A stretch of 64,000 nt of DNA, taken from contig CAMVMG010000002.1 in NCBI GenBank assembly GCA_947168525.1, forward strand, positions 1 to 64,000. Direction: 5' to 3'. The notes under the pieces were generated by a model. It was not told the origin of the DNA. It ran no database searches and saw only the letters and a list, made by a program, of their open reading frames with translations. The position numbers and the translations under genes are program-made. Positions 33,823 through 42,854 of the stretch are shown here, in pieces; within the stretch, counting starts at the first letter, position 1; the number at the start of each line of letters is the position of its first letter. Origin of the DNA: an uncultured Bacteroidales bacterium. Lineage in GTDB: Bacteria > Bacteroidota > Bacteroidia > Bacteroidales > UBA932.

Positions 33823-34929
33823 TTACAAGCCCCGGAGAACGGGATTCGCATAAATGTGCAGCAGGATATCCCTCAGCTGCTCCGGGTATTCCCGGACTTG
33901 CTCCAGATGCTGGCAGAAAGCCTTGTATTCCGCATCCGTATAGCTGTAGGAGTGTTTTCCGGACAGCAAGTCCGCTGCGATGTAAGCATTGGGAAACAGG
34001 CGGTAGGACGACAGGATGCGACGGTCTATAAGGGCGGCCACTTCCCGGTTGAAAGAAGCCGACGGAAGGCCACGGAAATTCTCCAGATCTTCCCGGGACA
34101 GGGGCTCGCAGACGCAGAGGTGCACCCGGCCCTTGGGCTGCTGGATGCCCGTGAGGATACTGTTGAAATCTTCTCCCGGCTTTTTGATATAGGGCTGGCC
34201 GGAGGAGCAGGCATACAACTCCAGCGCCTTCAGGATGTCGCAGGGCTCCCACTCATACGAAATGCTGAGGGGAGCGATGTTCAGATCGGAAAGCGCCTGG
34301 ACCTTATCCGAGCCCCCGGACAGGCCGAACATTTTTACGATGCCCTGGTCCGTGGCGTCGCAGCCGTCCTTGGTGCGCCCGTTCCGCTGGGCAATCCACA
34401 CCGATTCTTTCTTCTCCAGGATGGTGTAGCGGATATAGTCCGACAGATAGCGGGATTTGATCAAGAAATCCCGCGGGGAAGACACCGTGGTGGGCCGCTC
34501 CACCCGGAACATCTTGTTGCTCCGGCCCACATCGATCACCAGCTGTCCCTGCATCAGGTTGGCCCCGAAGGTGATCTCGGAGGTCTTGCGGCCGGCTTCG
34601 AACAGCAGCACCTGGAAGAAGGCGGCGTCCAGCATGATGTCGCGGTGGTTGGATACGAACAGGTAATCCTTGGCGGGATCCAGGCGCTCCATCCCCTCTA
34701 CAGTGAGGCCTTTGGTGGTCTTGTGCACCACGGCATAGATAGCGTCGTACATAAAACGTTCCTGGAACTCCCTCACCGTACGGCAACTACCCAGTGCGGC
34801 GGCAATTTCCTGCACGGGACGTCCCGGGAAAAGGTATTCGCATACCAGGGGGAAATACTTGTCGGCCACGATCCGCTGCATAGCGGCGGGAATCTCGGCG
34901 TCTTGGAAGGGGCGGATATCGTCAAACAT
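33823..34929 (-). CDS. PlsC-like acyltransferase ending the aryl-polyene cluster
   Basis: 368 residues. Acyltransferase motif NHRDIMLD (NHxxxxD, residues ~94-101) and a downstream IAQRNGRTKDG. Longer than PlsC itself, as in a Bacteroidota subgroup often found beside pigment or lipid genes. It overlaps the aryl-acid ligase by 8 bp, so it is the last gene of the cluster transcript. It may attach the polyene to a glycerolipid-like anchor (inference). Confidence 0.8.
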   Translation of the reverse strand: MFDDIRPFQDAEIPAAMQRIVADKYFPLVCEYLFPGRPVQEIAAALGSCRTVREFQERFMYDAIYAVVHKTTKGLTVEGMERLDPAKDYLFVSNHRDIMLDAAFFQVLLFEAGRKTSEITFGANLMQGQLVIDVGRSNKMFRVERPTTVSSPRDFLIKSRYLSDYIRYTILEKKESVWIAQRNGRTKDGCDATDQGIVKMFGLSGGSDKVQALSDLNIAPLSISYEWEPCDILKALELYACSSGQPYIKKPGEDFNSILTGIQQPKGRVHLCVCEPLSREDLENFRGLPSASFNREVAALIDRRILSSYRLFPNAYIAADLLSGKHSYSYTDAEYKAFCQHLEQVREYPEQLRDILLHIYANPVLRGL

Positions 34930-36241
34930 GTTTGGAACGGTTATCGATGAATTTCACGGGTTTACGGGATTTTGCGGGATAATTGACCCGCTGGATCTCT
35001 TCCTTGGGCAGGATTTCGATCCGGGGCGCCACGCGGATGCGGGAGCGGAAACGGTCTTTGAGGTCTTTCACGGCATCGAACTCGGGCTGGTATTTGAGGC
35101 CCAGCTTTACCACTACGTCGTCGGTACCGGCGTCGCTGTCCTGTACCACCACCACGTAGTTCTCCACATAGGGCGTATTGTCCAGCACATCGTTCACCGC
35201 CGGCGGATACAGGGTGGTTCCCTTGAGCTTGATCATGTTGTTCTTCCGTCCCACCAGCGGCGTGAGCCGATAGCTGTATCGGCCACATTGGCACTGTTCG
35301 GTAATCTTGGCGGCCATATCTCCGGTGCGGAAGCGCAGCAGCGGCATGCCTTCCACGCCCAGGGTGGTAACCACAATCTCCCCTACTTGCCCATCCGGAA
35401 CAGGGAGGTTGTCCTCGCCGATGATTTCCACGATGATTAGTTCCGGATGCACATGTCCTCCGCAGCCGTAGGGGCATTCGGAGAAGGTGGCGCCCATTTC
35501 CGTAGAGGAATAAGTGGCAAAAAGATCCACGTCCCATTTTTCCTTGATCCGGCGGCCCAGCAGGTTCAGCTGGAAGTCCTGATCCCTGAGGCCCTCGCCA
35601 ATGCCGATAATCCGCTTCACGGAAGAGTTCCGGTAGTCGATGCCATGTTCCTCGGCGTACTGGATCAGGCGCAGGATGAAGGACGGCACGCACATGATGG
35701 TATCCGGCTTCAGGCGCTCAATGGTGTCCCACTGCAGCTCCGGAATGCCGTTCCCGACCCGGATAATGCTGGCCCCCAGTTCCCGGATGCCCAGAAAATA
35801 GGCCAGACCGGCCATAAAGCGCTTGTCGATGGTGGTCATCAGCTGCACGATATCGCCCGGTTTCACGCCTGCGCAGGAGAAGCTCTTCTTCTCGTTATAG
35901 GCCAGTCGCTGCAGGTCTTTTTCCGTGCAGCCAAAGGTGACAGGGTCTCCCAGAGTTCCGGAGGTGGTCACATAGTCTACGATCTTCTCTTTGGGGCAGC
36001 ACAGGAATTCCTCGTTAAACAGCTGGAGGTCTTTCTTTTCCGTAAACGGAATCTTCTGCAGGTCTTCGATGGTACGGATGCGTGAAGGGTCTATCCGGTA
36101 CCTGCGGAACATACGCTGGTAATAGACGGAATGATCTTTCAGGTACTGAAGGTTTTCCTGCAGGAGCTTTTCCTGGAAAGCCTTGATTTCTTCGGGTTTC
36201 TGGAATTCAATATCCATGGTATTGGTTGTTTTTGTACTCAT
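34922..36241 (-). CDS. Phenylacetate-CoA-ligase-like aryl-acid activating enzyme
   Basis: 439 residues. ANL-superfamily motifs of the PaaK branch: VDYVTTSGTLGDPVTFG (P-loop, ~residues 88-104), FATYSSTEMGATFSE, and LLRFRTGDMAAKI. A CPYGCGGHVHPE segment and a QCQCGR segment have Cys that may bind zinc. In aryl-polyene clusters such a ligase loads the aromatic starter acid, here probably a hydroxycinnamate or hydroxybenzoate. The Met at 36241 overlaps the preceding gene by ATGA; M9 (36217) is an alternative start. Confidence 0.85.
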   Translation of the reverse strand: MSTKTTNTMDIEFQKPEEIKAFQEKLLQENLQYLKDHSVYYQRMFRRYRIDPSRIRTIEDLQKIPFTEKKDLQLFNEEFLCCPKEKIVDYVTTSGTLGDPVTFGCTEKDLQRLAYNEKKSFSCAGVKPGDIVQLMTTIDKRFMAGLAYFLGIRELGASIIRVGNGIPELQWDTIERLKPDTIMCVPSFILRLIQYAEEHGIDYRNSSVKRIIGIGEGLRDQDFQLNLLGRRIKEKWDVDLFATYSSTEMGATFSECPYGCGGHVHPELIIVEIIGEDNLPVPDGQVGEIVVTTLGVEGMPLLRFRTGDMAAKITEQCQCGRYSYRLTPLVGRKNNMIKLKGTTLYPPAVNDVLDNTPYVENYVVVVQDSDAGTDDVVVKLGLKYQPEFDAVKDLKDRFRSRIRVAPRIEILPKEEIQRVNYPAKSRKPVKFIDNRSKHV

Positions 36242-37110
36242 TCTTGGTCAAGCAGGGCATCCAGCCACCGTAGGAAGGAATCCTGCCAGCGGGCGGTATC
36301 CTGGTTCTGCCGGGCGGGGTCTGCACCGAATCCGTGGCCGCCGGTGGCGTATTGCGTATAAACGTGCGGAATCCCTGCAGCCGTTAGGGCAGAATCCAGG
36401 AGTTCACTGTTATGATAGTCCACGATGGGATCGTCTTTGCAGTTGAGCAGGAAAACAGGCGGAGTGGTGCGCTTCACGTGCTTTTCCAGCGACAGGGAAT
36501 CACGCAAGGCCCGGTTGCTTACCCTGGGCTCTGCCAGAAGCCCCAGCCGGGAGCGCTTGTGCACGTACCGGGCGTCTGAAAGGGTGATTACCGGATAAAC
36601 CGGAACCACGAAATCCGGACGAAGGGATACCTGAGGGACAATTCCGTAGCGTTCCATGAAATTGGTCGTATAAAACTCTCCGGCAGTCATTACCAAGTGG
36701 CCGCCGGCCGAGAATCCCATGACCCCCAGCGGGCAGTCTGTATGTTCCCTCACCAGCTGGATGGCGCGCTGCAGGTCTGCAATCATGTCCGGGTGCCGGT
36801 TTCCGCGCAGGATGGTCCGGTACTTGGCGACGAACTCGAACTTGCCGGCCACCCGGTACTGGAGTACATAGGCGGCGATTCCCTCTGACGCAAGCCACTG
36901 CGCTACCAGGGTGCCTTCGGCCTCCAAGTCCAGCCAGTGGTAGCTGCCGCCGGGGCACACGATGACAGCTGCACGGGGCTCTCCTTCCGGCAGAAAAGCC
37001 GTAAGGGTGACCTTCCGCGCCTTGCAGGAGGTTCCTTCCCAAATCCGTTCCTGGGCCTGGGTACAGATGGCGGCAAGCAGCAATCCTATCGTAATGAGCA
37101 TCTTTTTCAT
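36238..37110 (-). CDS. Exported alpha/beta-hydrolase (esterase-like)
   Basis: 290 residues. Signal peptide to CTQAQ. The oxyanion motif CPGGSYHWLD, nucleophile GFSAGGH (Ser near 137), acid in CKDDPIVDY and His in TGGHGFG form a complete triad. It resembles the acetyl-xylan/feruloyl (BD-FAE type) esterase group. It is embedded in the aryl-polyene operon with ATGA overlaps on both sides, an unusual place for an exported esterase. It might release the aromatic starter from plant esters or trim the exported lipid (inference). Confidence 0.75.
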   Translation of the reverse strand: MKKMLITIGLLLAAICTQAQERIWEGTSCKARKVTLTAFLPEGEPRAAVIVCPGGSYHWLDLEAEGTLVAQWLASEGIAAYVLQYRVAGKFEFVAKYRTILRGNRHPDMIADLQRAIQLVREHTDCPLGVMGFSAGGHLVMTAGEFYTTNFMERYGIVPQVSLRPDFVVPVYPVITLSDARYVHKRSRLGLLAEPRVSNRALRDSLSLEKHVKRTTPPVFLLNCKDDPIVDYHNSELLDSALTAAGIPHVYTQYATGGHGFGADPARQNQDTARWQDSFLRWLDALLDQE

Positions 37111-40100
37111 CGTTCTTCCTCCTCCGGGCATCGGCCATGAATATAAGTCAGGTTCCCGGGAACACCCGGGCAGCGGATGGCCGTAAGGTATTTGTCTTCG
37201 TCGGCCTCATAGGCGATTACCTGCATCCGGGGATGGGAAAGGGCCACCAGGAGCGCATACACGCCGCATCCGGCATCCCTTACCACAAGCTGGTCCCCCT
37301 GCAGGGCATCTAACTGCGCATAGACCTCTTTGCGGAGCACCCGGCGGCACTCCGAGAGGGCGTCGTGTCCCTTGTACAGGTATTGATATTTCACGTAGCG
37401 GGCGCAATAGGAGGCCGTTTCCCGCTGTTCCCGGATCCGGGCATACCAGTCGTTATAGAAATGGCGCATACTGCGGGTAAACGCAGCGATATCGGCCCCT
37501 TCGGGAACGCGGACACGCTGGCCCACTTCCAGGGAGAGCCCCGCCTTGCGCTGGCGGAAATCGTGCTTGGGAAGGGCGAATCCGAATCCGTGGATGCAGA
37601 GTGGCAGGATGTCCAGGCCGAACTGCTGCGCTGTGAGGAACGGACCGCGGTGAAAGCGCTGGATGGTGAGGCTGTCCATGCTGCGGGTGCCCTCTACGAA
37701 GGCCACGATGGAGTAACCCCGGGAAATGAGGTCTTTCACATGGTCGATTCCCTGATTCACCCCGCCGGAGGTGGGATAATATTCTGCGCCGCGCACCACC
37801 TGGCGGTACAGCGGGAAATTCCAGGCCCACTCGTTGGTGAGGAAGATGAGCTTGGGCTGCAGTGCCAGGATAGGCAGAACATCCAGATGGCTCTGGTGGT
37901 TGCAGATATACACCGCCGGCTTGGAGAAATCTTCCCCATAGGGGTTATAGAGCTTGTAATGGGCGCCCGGAATGCAGCGGACGGCCCAGAGGGACAGCCG
38001 GGACAGCAGCTTGTGGAACTTCAGGCGTTTTTTCTCGTTGTGCTTTCCGGTAAGGAAATAGAACCAGGCCCAGACCGACAGCAGGCTCATGGAGAGCACC
38101 ATCACCAGGCCGATGAACCCCGTCCGCACCCATTGCATCAGGGTTACAGGGACCTTCCGAGGCTCCCCTTTCCGGGTGGTGAGCCAGCGGAACACCAGCG
38201 GAGGCAGGTAATAGGCCATCAGGACCACCGTGAACATGCCAATCACCGTAACCAGGCCCAGGGAGCGCATGGCGGGATGCCGGGCCACCACCAGTGCACC
38301 GATACCCACGAACATGATAATGGCACTGAGCATGACGGCATTCTTGTAGGAGTGCAGGATCTTCTTTCCCGTAGCCCGCTCATACATCAGGCCTTCCGTG
38401 ATAAAGATAGAATAGTCGTCCCCCTGGCCGAAGATGAACGTGGCCAGGATAATGTTCACAATATTGAAAGCCAGGCCTGTAAGACCCATGATTCCCTGAA
38501 TCCACAGCCAGCTTACTGCCAGGGGAAGGAAACTTACCAGGGAAAGCTCCAGCGAGCCAAAACTGAACCAGAGGAAGAAGAACACGATGAGCGAGCACAG
38601 CAGGCCGATGGTGTCGAAATCTTCCTGCAGCGACTGAACCAGCAGCGCCGCCGCACTGCTCTCCGGGGCAAAGTCCACCGCCTGGAAATAGGCCCTTTCC
38701 TGCGGAACCCATTCCCGGTCCAGCGCATCGAAGAAAGGCTGGAAGGCATGGGCCGTGAAGCCCTGTTCCAAACCTGCCACGATAACCTGGTCCGACAAGC
38801 TGGCATGGCGCTCCCAGAAGTTGTTCCAGCGGGCGATCCGCTCCTGCTGCTGTTCTGCAGACGGCACCGGGAAGGCCGATGCATCCGGACGCATATTTTC
38901 CAGGACGGCGAAACCGGTCTCTTGCTCCCGGGTCATGTAATTGATATTGTGAAGGTCGGCATCGAAACGGACGCGGCTGCCGAAATAGAAGAAAAGGAGC
39001 GACAGGGCCAGGAAAGCACCGAAGAGCACCTTGCGGGCGGGAGCGTCCAGGCGGAGGCGGGAGTCGAAGTCCAACTTGATGGCATTCCGCTCCCCTTTGG
39101 CCGCCGGGAGAAAAACCGGCAGGAAGACGAGGACGAACAGGATGGTGCCCACCAGCATCATGGCGCCGATGAAGCCAAAGTCGTGCAGGGCATCGGCCTT
39201 GAGCAGCAGCAGGCTCAGGAAAGCGCCTACGGTGGTGATGTTGCCCACCAGTAGCGGATTCACCTGCTCTGCCAGGGCCTTCCGCTTGTCGGTCTGGTAT
39301 TTCAGGTGATCCACATAGTGCAGCGGGTAATTCACGGCGATGCCGATGATGGTACAGCCAATCCCCAGGACGATAATGCTCACGCTGCTCTTGAACAGGG
39401 CGATGATGCCCAGGGCGAAGAGAGCGCCCGCAGCGATGGAGATCAGGATCCAGAGGACATCGGCCAGCCGTTTATAACTCAGCCACAGGACGATGCAGAT
39501 CAGGATGGCGGCGATGGCCAGGGCCAGGATGGAATCTTTCTTGATGCGGACAGCATTTTCCACAGCCACCTCGGGGCCGCCGGTAGAGGTAACGGTAACA
39601 GAGGGGAAAGCAGCGGCGACATCCGCCTTGATGAGAGCAAGTTGCTGTACCAGTTCTGCATTCCGGCCTGTCTCGCTGCCGCCATAGGGGGAATCGAAGA
39701 AAATGATACCCGTCTGCCCGTCTTCCGTAAACAGACAGCCGTCTTCCAGACGGTTGCCTGTATTCAAGGCCTGGAAGCGCTGCAGGACAGGGCTATATAA
39801 ATGAAGCGGGTCCGCGCGCATGTAGCGCTCCTGAATGGAGGAGCTGCCGTAAAGGGCATTTTTGTTCTCGGCCATCACACGGGAAACATAGCCGGGAGCC
39901 TCTAGCAGGGAATCCATCCGCGCATAGTCCTGCTCCTGCAGGAAATAGGGCCAGTTGGTATTGATAAAACTGAAAACATCCATCACCTGCGTGCTTTCGG
40001 TCTGTGCCGACACAGGGATGTCCGGATGGGCATTGTTCCAGCGCTCCTCGAACCCGTACATGGCATCCAGCTTGTCTTCGAGGGTGCCTCCGGTGAAGAA

Positions 40101-40298
40101 GACTGCCATCCGCTCCTGCCCCTCTGTATCCCGCAGTTCCTCCCGCTGCCCGGCGGGCAGGAAATCCGAGATATCCTCCTGGAAATCCAGGTGGAGAAGG
40201 CTTACCACGCTGAGGGTAAGCACCACCAGCAGCACAGCGGCGGCTACCCGCTTATGGGCAGAGAAGTAATCGTATATTCGAAGAACCCAATTCTTCAC
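37107..40298 (-). CDS. MMPL exporter fused to acyltransferase and methyltransferase-like tail
   Basis: 1063 residues. About 1-740 form an MMPL/RND transporter of two halves (IVLGIGCTIIGIAVNYPLHY; FIFGQGDDYSIFITEGLMYER). About 785-960 is a PlsC-type acyltransferase with NHQSHLD near residue 804 and FVEGTRSMD. The end (~1005-1063) holds a SAM-binding-like start DAGCGVYALLVALS followed by YEADEDKY, too short for a full methyltransferase. MMPL and acyltransferase proteins are standard in aryl-polyene clusters; fusion puts lipid linkage and export in one polypeptide. The membrane part would flip the aryl-polyene lipid across the inner membrane. Confidence 0.85.
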   Translation of the reverse strand: MKNWVLRIYDYFSAHKRVAAAVLLVVLTLSVVSLLHLDFQEDISDFLPAGQREELRDTEGQERMAVFFTGGTLEDKLDAMYGFEERWNNAHPDIPVSAQTESTQVMDVFSFINTNWPYFLQEQDYARMDSLLEAPGYVSRVMAENKNALYGSSSIQERYMRADPLHLYSPVLQRFQALNTGNRLEDGCLFTEDGQTGIIFFDSPYGGSETGRNAELVQQLALIKADVAAAFPSVTVTSTGGPEVAVENAVRIKKDSILALAIAAILICIVLWLSYKRLADVLWILISIAAGALFALGIIALFKSSVSIIVLGIGCTIIGIAVNYPLHYVDHLKYQTDKRKALAEQVNPLLVGNITTVGAFLSLLLLKADALHDFGFIGAMMLVGTILFVLVFLPVFLPAAKGERNAIKLDFDSRLRLDAPARKVLFGAFLALSLLFFYFGSRVRFDADLHNINYMTREQETGFAVLENMRPDASAFPVPSAEQQQERIARWNNFWERHASLSDQVIVAGLEQGFTAHAFQPFFDALDREWVPQERAYFQAVDFAPESSAAALLVQSLQEDFDTIGLLCSLIVFFFLWFSFGSLELSLVSFLPLAVSWLWIQGIMGLTGLAFNIVNIILATFIFGQGDDYSIFITEGLMYERATGKKILHSYKNAVMLSAIIMFVGIGALVVARHPAMRSLGLVTVIGMFTVVLMAYYLPPLVFRWLTTRKGEPRKVPVTLMQWVRTGFIGLVMVLSMSLLSVWAWFYFLTGKHNEKKRLKFHKLLSRLSLWAVRCIPGAHYKLYNPYGEDFSKPAVYICNHQSHLDVLPILALQPKLIFLTNEWAWNFPLYRQVVRGAEYYPTSGGVNQGIDHVKDLISRGYSIVAFVEGTRSMDSLTIQRFHRGPFLTAQQFGLDILPLCIHGFGFALPKHDFRQRKAGLSLEVGQRVRVPEGADIAAFTRSMRHFYNDWYARIREQRETASYCARYVKYQYLYKGHDALSECRRVLRKEVYAQLDALQGDQLVVRDAGCGVYALLVALSHPRMQVIAYEADEDKYLTAIRCPGVPGNLTYIHGRCPEEEER

Positions 40299-40326
40299 AG
40301 GATAAGTCGCATTGTAAATTACAAAT

Positions 40327-41391
40327 TTACAAATTTTTCCTGAAAGAATGAAAAATCATGCGGGGATAACCATAGAAAAGAGCCACAAACAACAGCAGCG
40401 TATTGAGCACACTGATGCGGGTGAAATCCTTCACCGGATGAAAATGAGTGACTCTGTCTTTCGGATAAAAGACCTTCACGGGCACGGGGACGAGCCGCAG
40501 TCCTTTCCATGCCGAGAACACCAGCAGGGTAAGTTCCGCCTCGTAACGGGCGCTCAGCAGGCCCAGCCAGGGAAGCTGGCGCAAAGGATAGAGCCGGTAG
40601 CCAGTCTGGGTGTCCGGCAGCTTCACCCAGGTATAGAGTGTGAACCAGAAATTGGAAAAACGGTTGGCGAAGGTGCTGGACCCGGCCATGCCGTCGGCCT
40701 GGATGTTCCGGCTCCCCACCACCAGGTTTTTCTCTCCCTTGGCCGAGAGAAGTACAGGAATGTCCTCCGGGGCATGCTGCCCGTCGGCATCCAGGGTGAG
40801 CACATAGTCGAATCCCCTGCGGCGGGCTTCCTGGAATCCGGTTTTCAGCGCCCTCCCCTTTCCGCAGTTCACTTGGTGCGTGACAACCAGCAGGTCGGGA
40901 TAAGTCTTCCGGAGTGTGTGGAGCACCTGCGCGGTGCCATCCGTACTGCCGTCGTCTACCACCATCACAGGCAGTTTCTGCGCCAGGGTCCGCCGGAGCA
41001 CGTTGTCCAGCGTTCCTGCATTGTTGTAGGTGGGAATCAGAACCAGGGTGTCGGTATTGGTCTTAACAAACAACTGCATTTTGGCGCAGAGCGTTTCCCC
41101 CTCCAGGAAGATGGCCACATCGGCCTTTCCGTCGTCCTGGACAAGCCATTGGAAACGAAGCCTGGGACCGCCCTCTACAGAAGGAAAGACCGGGGCGACA
41201 AACTTGATGTCTTTGGCCGAAACCAAGGTACATCCCATCAGTTCCACGGCCATCTGAACCAGGGTAACTCCGGGCGTAATGGGAAAGCCGGGGAAATGGG
41301 CCGCATAGACGGGACAGTCCGGCAGCAACTCTACGGTGGCATTACCGGGTTCAGCAGACACCAGGCGGTATAAGAAGTCTTTCAGCATCAT
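40327..41391 (-). CDS. Hotdog dehydratase fused to family-2 glycosyltransferase
   Basis: 354 residues. About 1-110 is a FabZ/ApeI-like hotdog dehydratase half (HFPGFPITPGVTLVQMAVELMG). About 115-345 is a GT2 glycosyltransferase of the dolichol-phosphate-mannose-synthase type (VLIPTYNNAGTL, VVDDGSTDG near 143, LTLDADGQH near 201). The start at 41391 shares ATGA with the LolA-like gene; an upstream continuation of the frame is out of family. It should dehydrate 3-hydroxyacyl-ACP and glycosylate the polyene lipid or its head group. Confidence 0.85.
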   Translation of the reverse strand: MMLKDFLYRLVSAEPGNATVELLPDCPVYAAHFPGFPITPGVTLVQMAVELMGCTLVSAKDIKFVAPVFPSVEGGPRLRFQWLVQDDGKADVAIFLEGETLCAKMQLFVKTNTDTLVLIPTYNNAGTLDNVLRRTLAQKLPVMVVDDGSTDGTAQVLHTLRKTYPDLLVVTHQVNCGKGRALKTGFQEARRRGFDYVLTLDADGQHAPEDIPVLLSAKGEKNLVVGSRNIQADGMAGSSTFANRFSNFWFTLYTWVKLPDTQTGYRLYPLRQLPWLGLLSARYEAELTLLVFSAWKGLRLVPVPVKVFYPKDRVTHFHPVKDFTRISVLNTLLLFVALFYGYPRMIFHSFRKNL

Positions 41392-41912
41392 TTTTCGAAT
41401 AGGGAGGAAGCGAGCGGGATATCGGTCTTCACATGGGAGAAGGTGATCTGGGTCCAGTCGCCGTCCAGCCCGCTGAGCAGCACGGAGCGCACCGCCAGCG
41501 TGGCAGGATCTACCTTCAGGACAATCTGGCTGAACAGTTGCTGCAGGTCCCGGCGGACCGGCTTCAGAATCACAGACAGCTCCTGCCCCCCCTCCAACGA
41601 AGACACGGTGAAATCCTTTTCCGTGGGCAGGCGGAACCGGCGTCCGCTCTGGGGAATGTCCCCATTGAAGACGGAAACCCTGGAAATGGGTTTGAGAACC
41701 TCCCAGTGCACCTTGTCCGGCGACTGCAGGGCTACATAGCCTTCGCTGCGGAGGTCTTCTGACAGCATGGGTGAATGGCGCACCTGGACAAATGAAGCCT
41801 CCAGGGTATTTTTCAGGTTGGCTTCCCGGATGCGGACAAGAAGATCGGCATCCTGCGCCCACGACAGGGAGCTCAGCAGGAAACTCACCAGGTATGTAAG
41901 AATCTTTTTCAT
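41388..41912 (-). CDS. LolA-like periplasmic carrier of the aryl-polyene cluster
   Basis: 174 residues. Signal peptide to LSWAQ, then a LolA/LolB-like half-barrel (SFVQVRHSPML, GYVALQSPDKVHWEVLKP). In aryl-polyene and flexirubin clusters this protein is thought to ferry the product from the MMPL exporter to the outer membrane. The Met at 41912 starts the signal peptide and overlaps the preceding stop. Confidence 0.85.
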   Translation of the reverse strand: MKKILTYLVSFLLSSLSWAQDADLLVRIREANLKNTLEASFVQVRHSPMLSEDLRSEGYVALQSPDKVHWEVLKPISRVSVFNGDIPQSGRRFRLPTEKDFTVSSLEGGQELSVILKPVRRDLQQLFSQIVLKVDPATLAVRSVLLSGLDGDWTQITFSHVKTDIPLASSLFEK

Positions 41913-42262
41913 TTGGCAATAAGGGCACAACCGGCCATAATCAGGACAATACCCGCCCACTGGTTCCAGTTGATGGTTTCATGGAAAACAAGCATGGCCG
42001 CAATGAGCCCGAACACGTACCCCATACAGGAAAGCGGATAGGCGATGCCGAACGGGTAACGCTTGAGGATGTAGGTCCAGAGCACGAAGGCGGTGATGCC
42101 GGCAACCCCGCTCAGGGCCAGCCATCCGTTCAGGATCACGCTTCGGAAGAAAGGCCAGCTCCAGCTGAACGGAAGAATCCGGGCCGATGCCAGCTTAAGC
42201 ATCACCTGCGCTCCGCTCAGAAAGACCGACTGTATGGCTACCAGCAAAAACAGCTTGAACAT
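41909..42262 (-). CDS. Four-helix EamA/SMR-like membrane protein
   Basis: 117 residues with four membrane helices, the last ending WAGIVLIMAGCALIAK. The length and pattern fit half-size EamA or small multidrug resistance proteins, such as the undecaprenyl-sugar flippase subunits ArnE/F. In this operon it may flip a glycosylated lipid intermediate (inference). The Met at 42262 lies just after the chain-length-factor stop. Confidence 0.75.
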   Translation of the reverse strand: MFKLFLLVAIQSVFLSGAQVMLKLASARILPFSWSWPFFRSVILNGWLALSGVAGITAFVLWTYILKRYPFGIAYPLSCMGYVFGLIAAMLVFHETINWNQWAGIVLIMAGCALIAK

Positions 42263-42269
42263 AACGGCA

Positions 42270-42854
42270 TTACTTGTTTTCCAAAATTGTGCCAAGCAGC
42301 AGCGGGTCTTCTAGCTGCAGCAAATCCCGGGTAACCTCCCGGAAGGGGCCGGGATGTACATCCAGTACCAGGGAAACGGCGCGGTCCTCAGCGCCCACGG
42401 CGGGAAAGGATTCGTCGAACCAGCCCACAAGCGCAGTGTTTGCCTCTCCCAGCGACAACTGCATCCAGGCATCGCACAGTGCGCTCCGGAAGGACTGTCC
42501 CTGATGGGAATAGGTGGCATTGTAGCCGTGGCATCCCAACTGGATGGCAATGAGCGAGCCGATGGTATTGTGGGTGCTCTGCATGAAGTTCGTGGGTTTG
42601 GGCGTAGCCTCCTCCCCCTGTTTCAAGGCACTCAGGTAGGCTTCTGACTGGCTCATGCTCCCGAAATCCGTCGCCGTAACGATAGCGTCGGGCAGCTGGA
42701 TGAGGGCTGCCTCCAGGGCTTTCCGGGAAGTCCAGACGGCCCGTTTCAGGAGCCGGCTCATCCGCCGGGCCTCCAGCGGGGAGAACATCTCCCGGAAGTC
42801 CGGGTCTTCCGGACCCAGGCTCACAAAGGCTTTGAGAAAAACGGGACGCATCAT
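42270..42854 (-). CDS. Beta-ketoacyl synthase chain-length factor-like protein
   Basis: 194 residues. It has the fold of the N-terminal half of a ketosynthase (AIVTATDFGSMSQSEAYLSAL, THNTIGSLIAIQLG) but a Gln where the active Cys should be (THQ-like SHQGQSFRSALCDA), and lacks the C-terminal half. This matches the short chain-length-factor family (Ketoacyl-synt_2) that pairs with an aryl-polyene ketosynthase to set chain length. It overlaps the ketosynthase stop by ATGA. Confidence 0.85.
   Translation of the reverse strand: MMRPVFLKAFVSLGPEDPDFREMFSPLEARRMSRLLKRAVWTSRKALEAALIQLPDAIVTATDFGSMSQSEAYLSALKQGEEATPKPTNFMQSTHNTIGSLIAIQLGCHGYNATYSHQGQSFRSALCDAWMQLSLGEANTALVGWFDESFPAVGAEDRAVSLVLDVHPGPFREVTRDLLQLEDPLLLGTILENK

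Noticed and set aside
37365..39254. 629-residue frame antisense to the exporter fusion
   Set aside because: Same reason; no motif, start or promoter.
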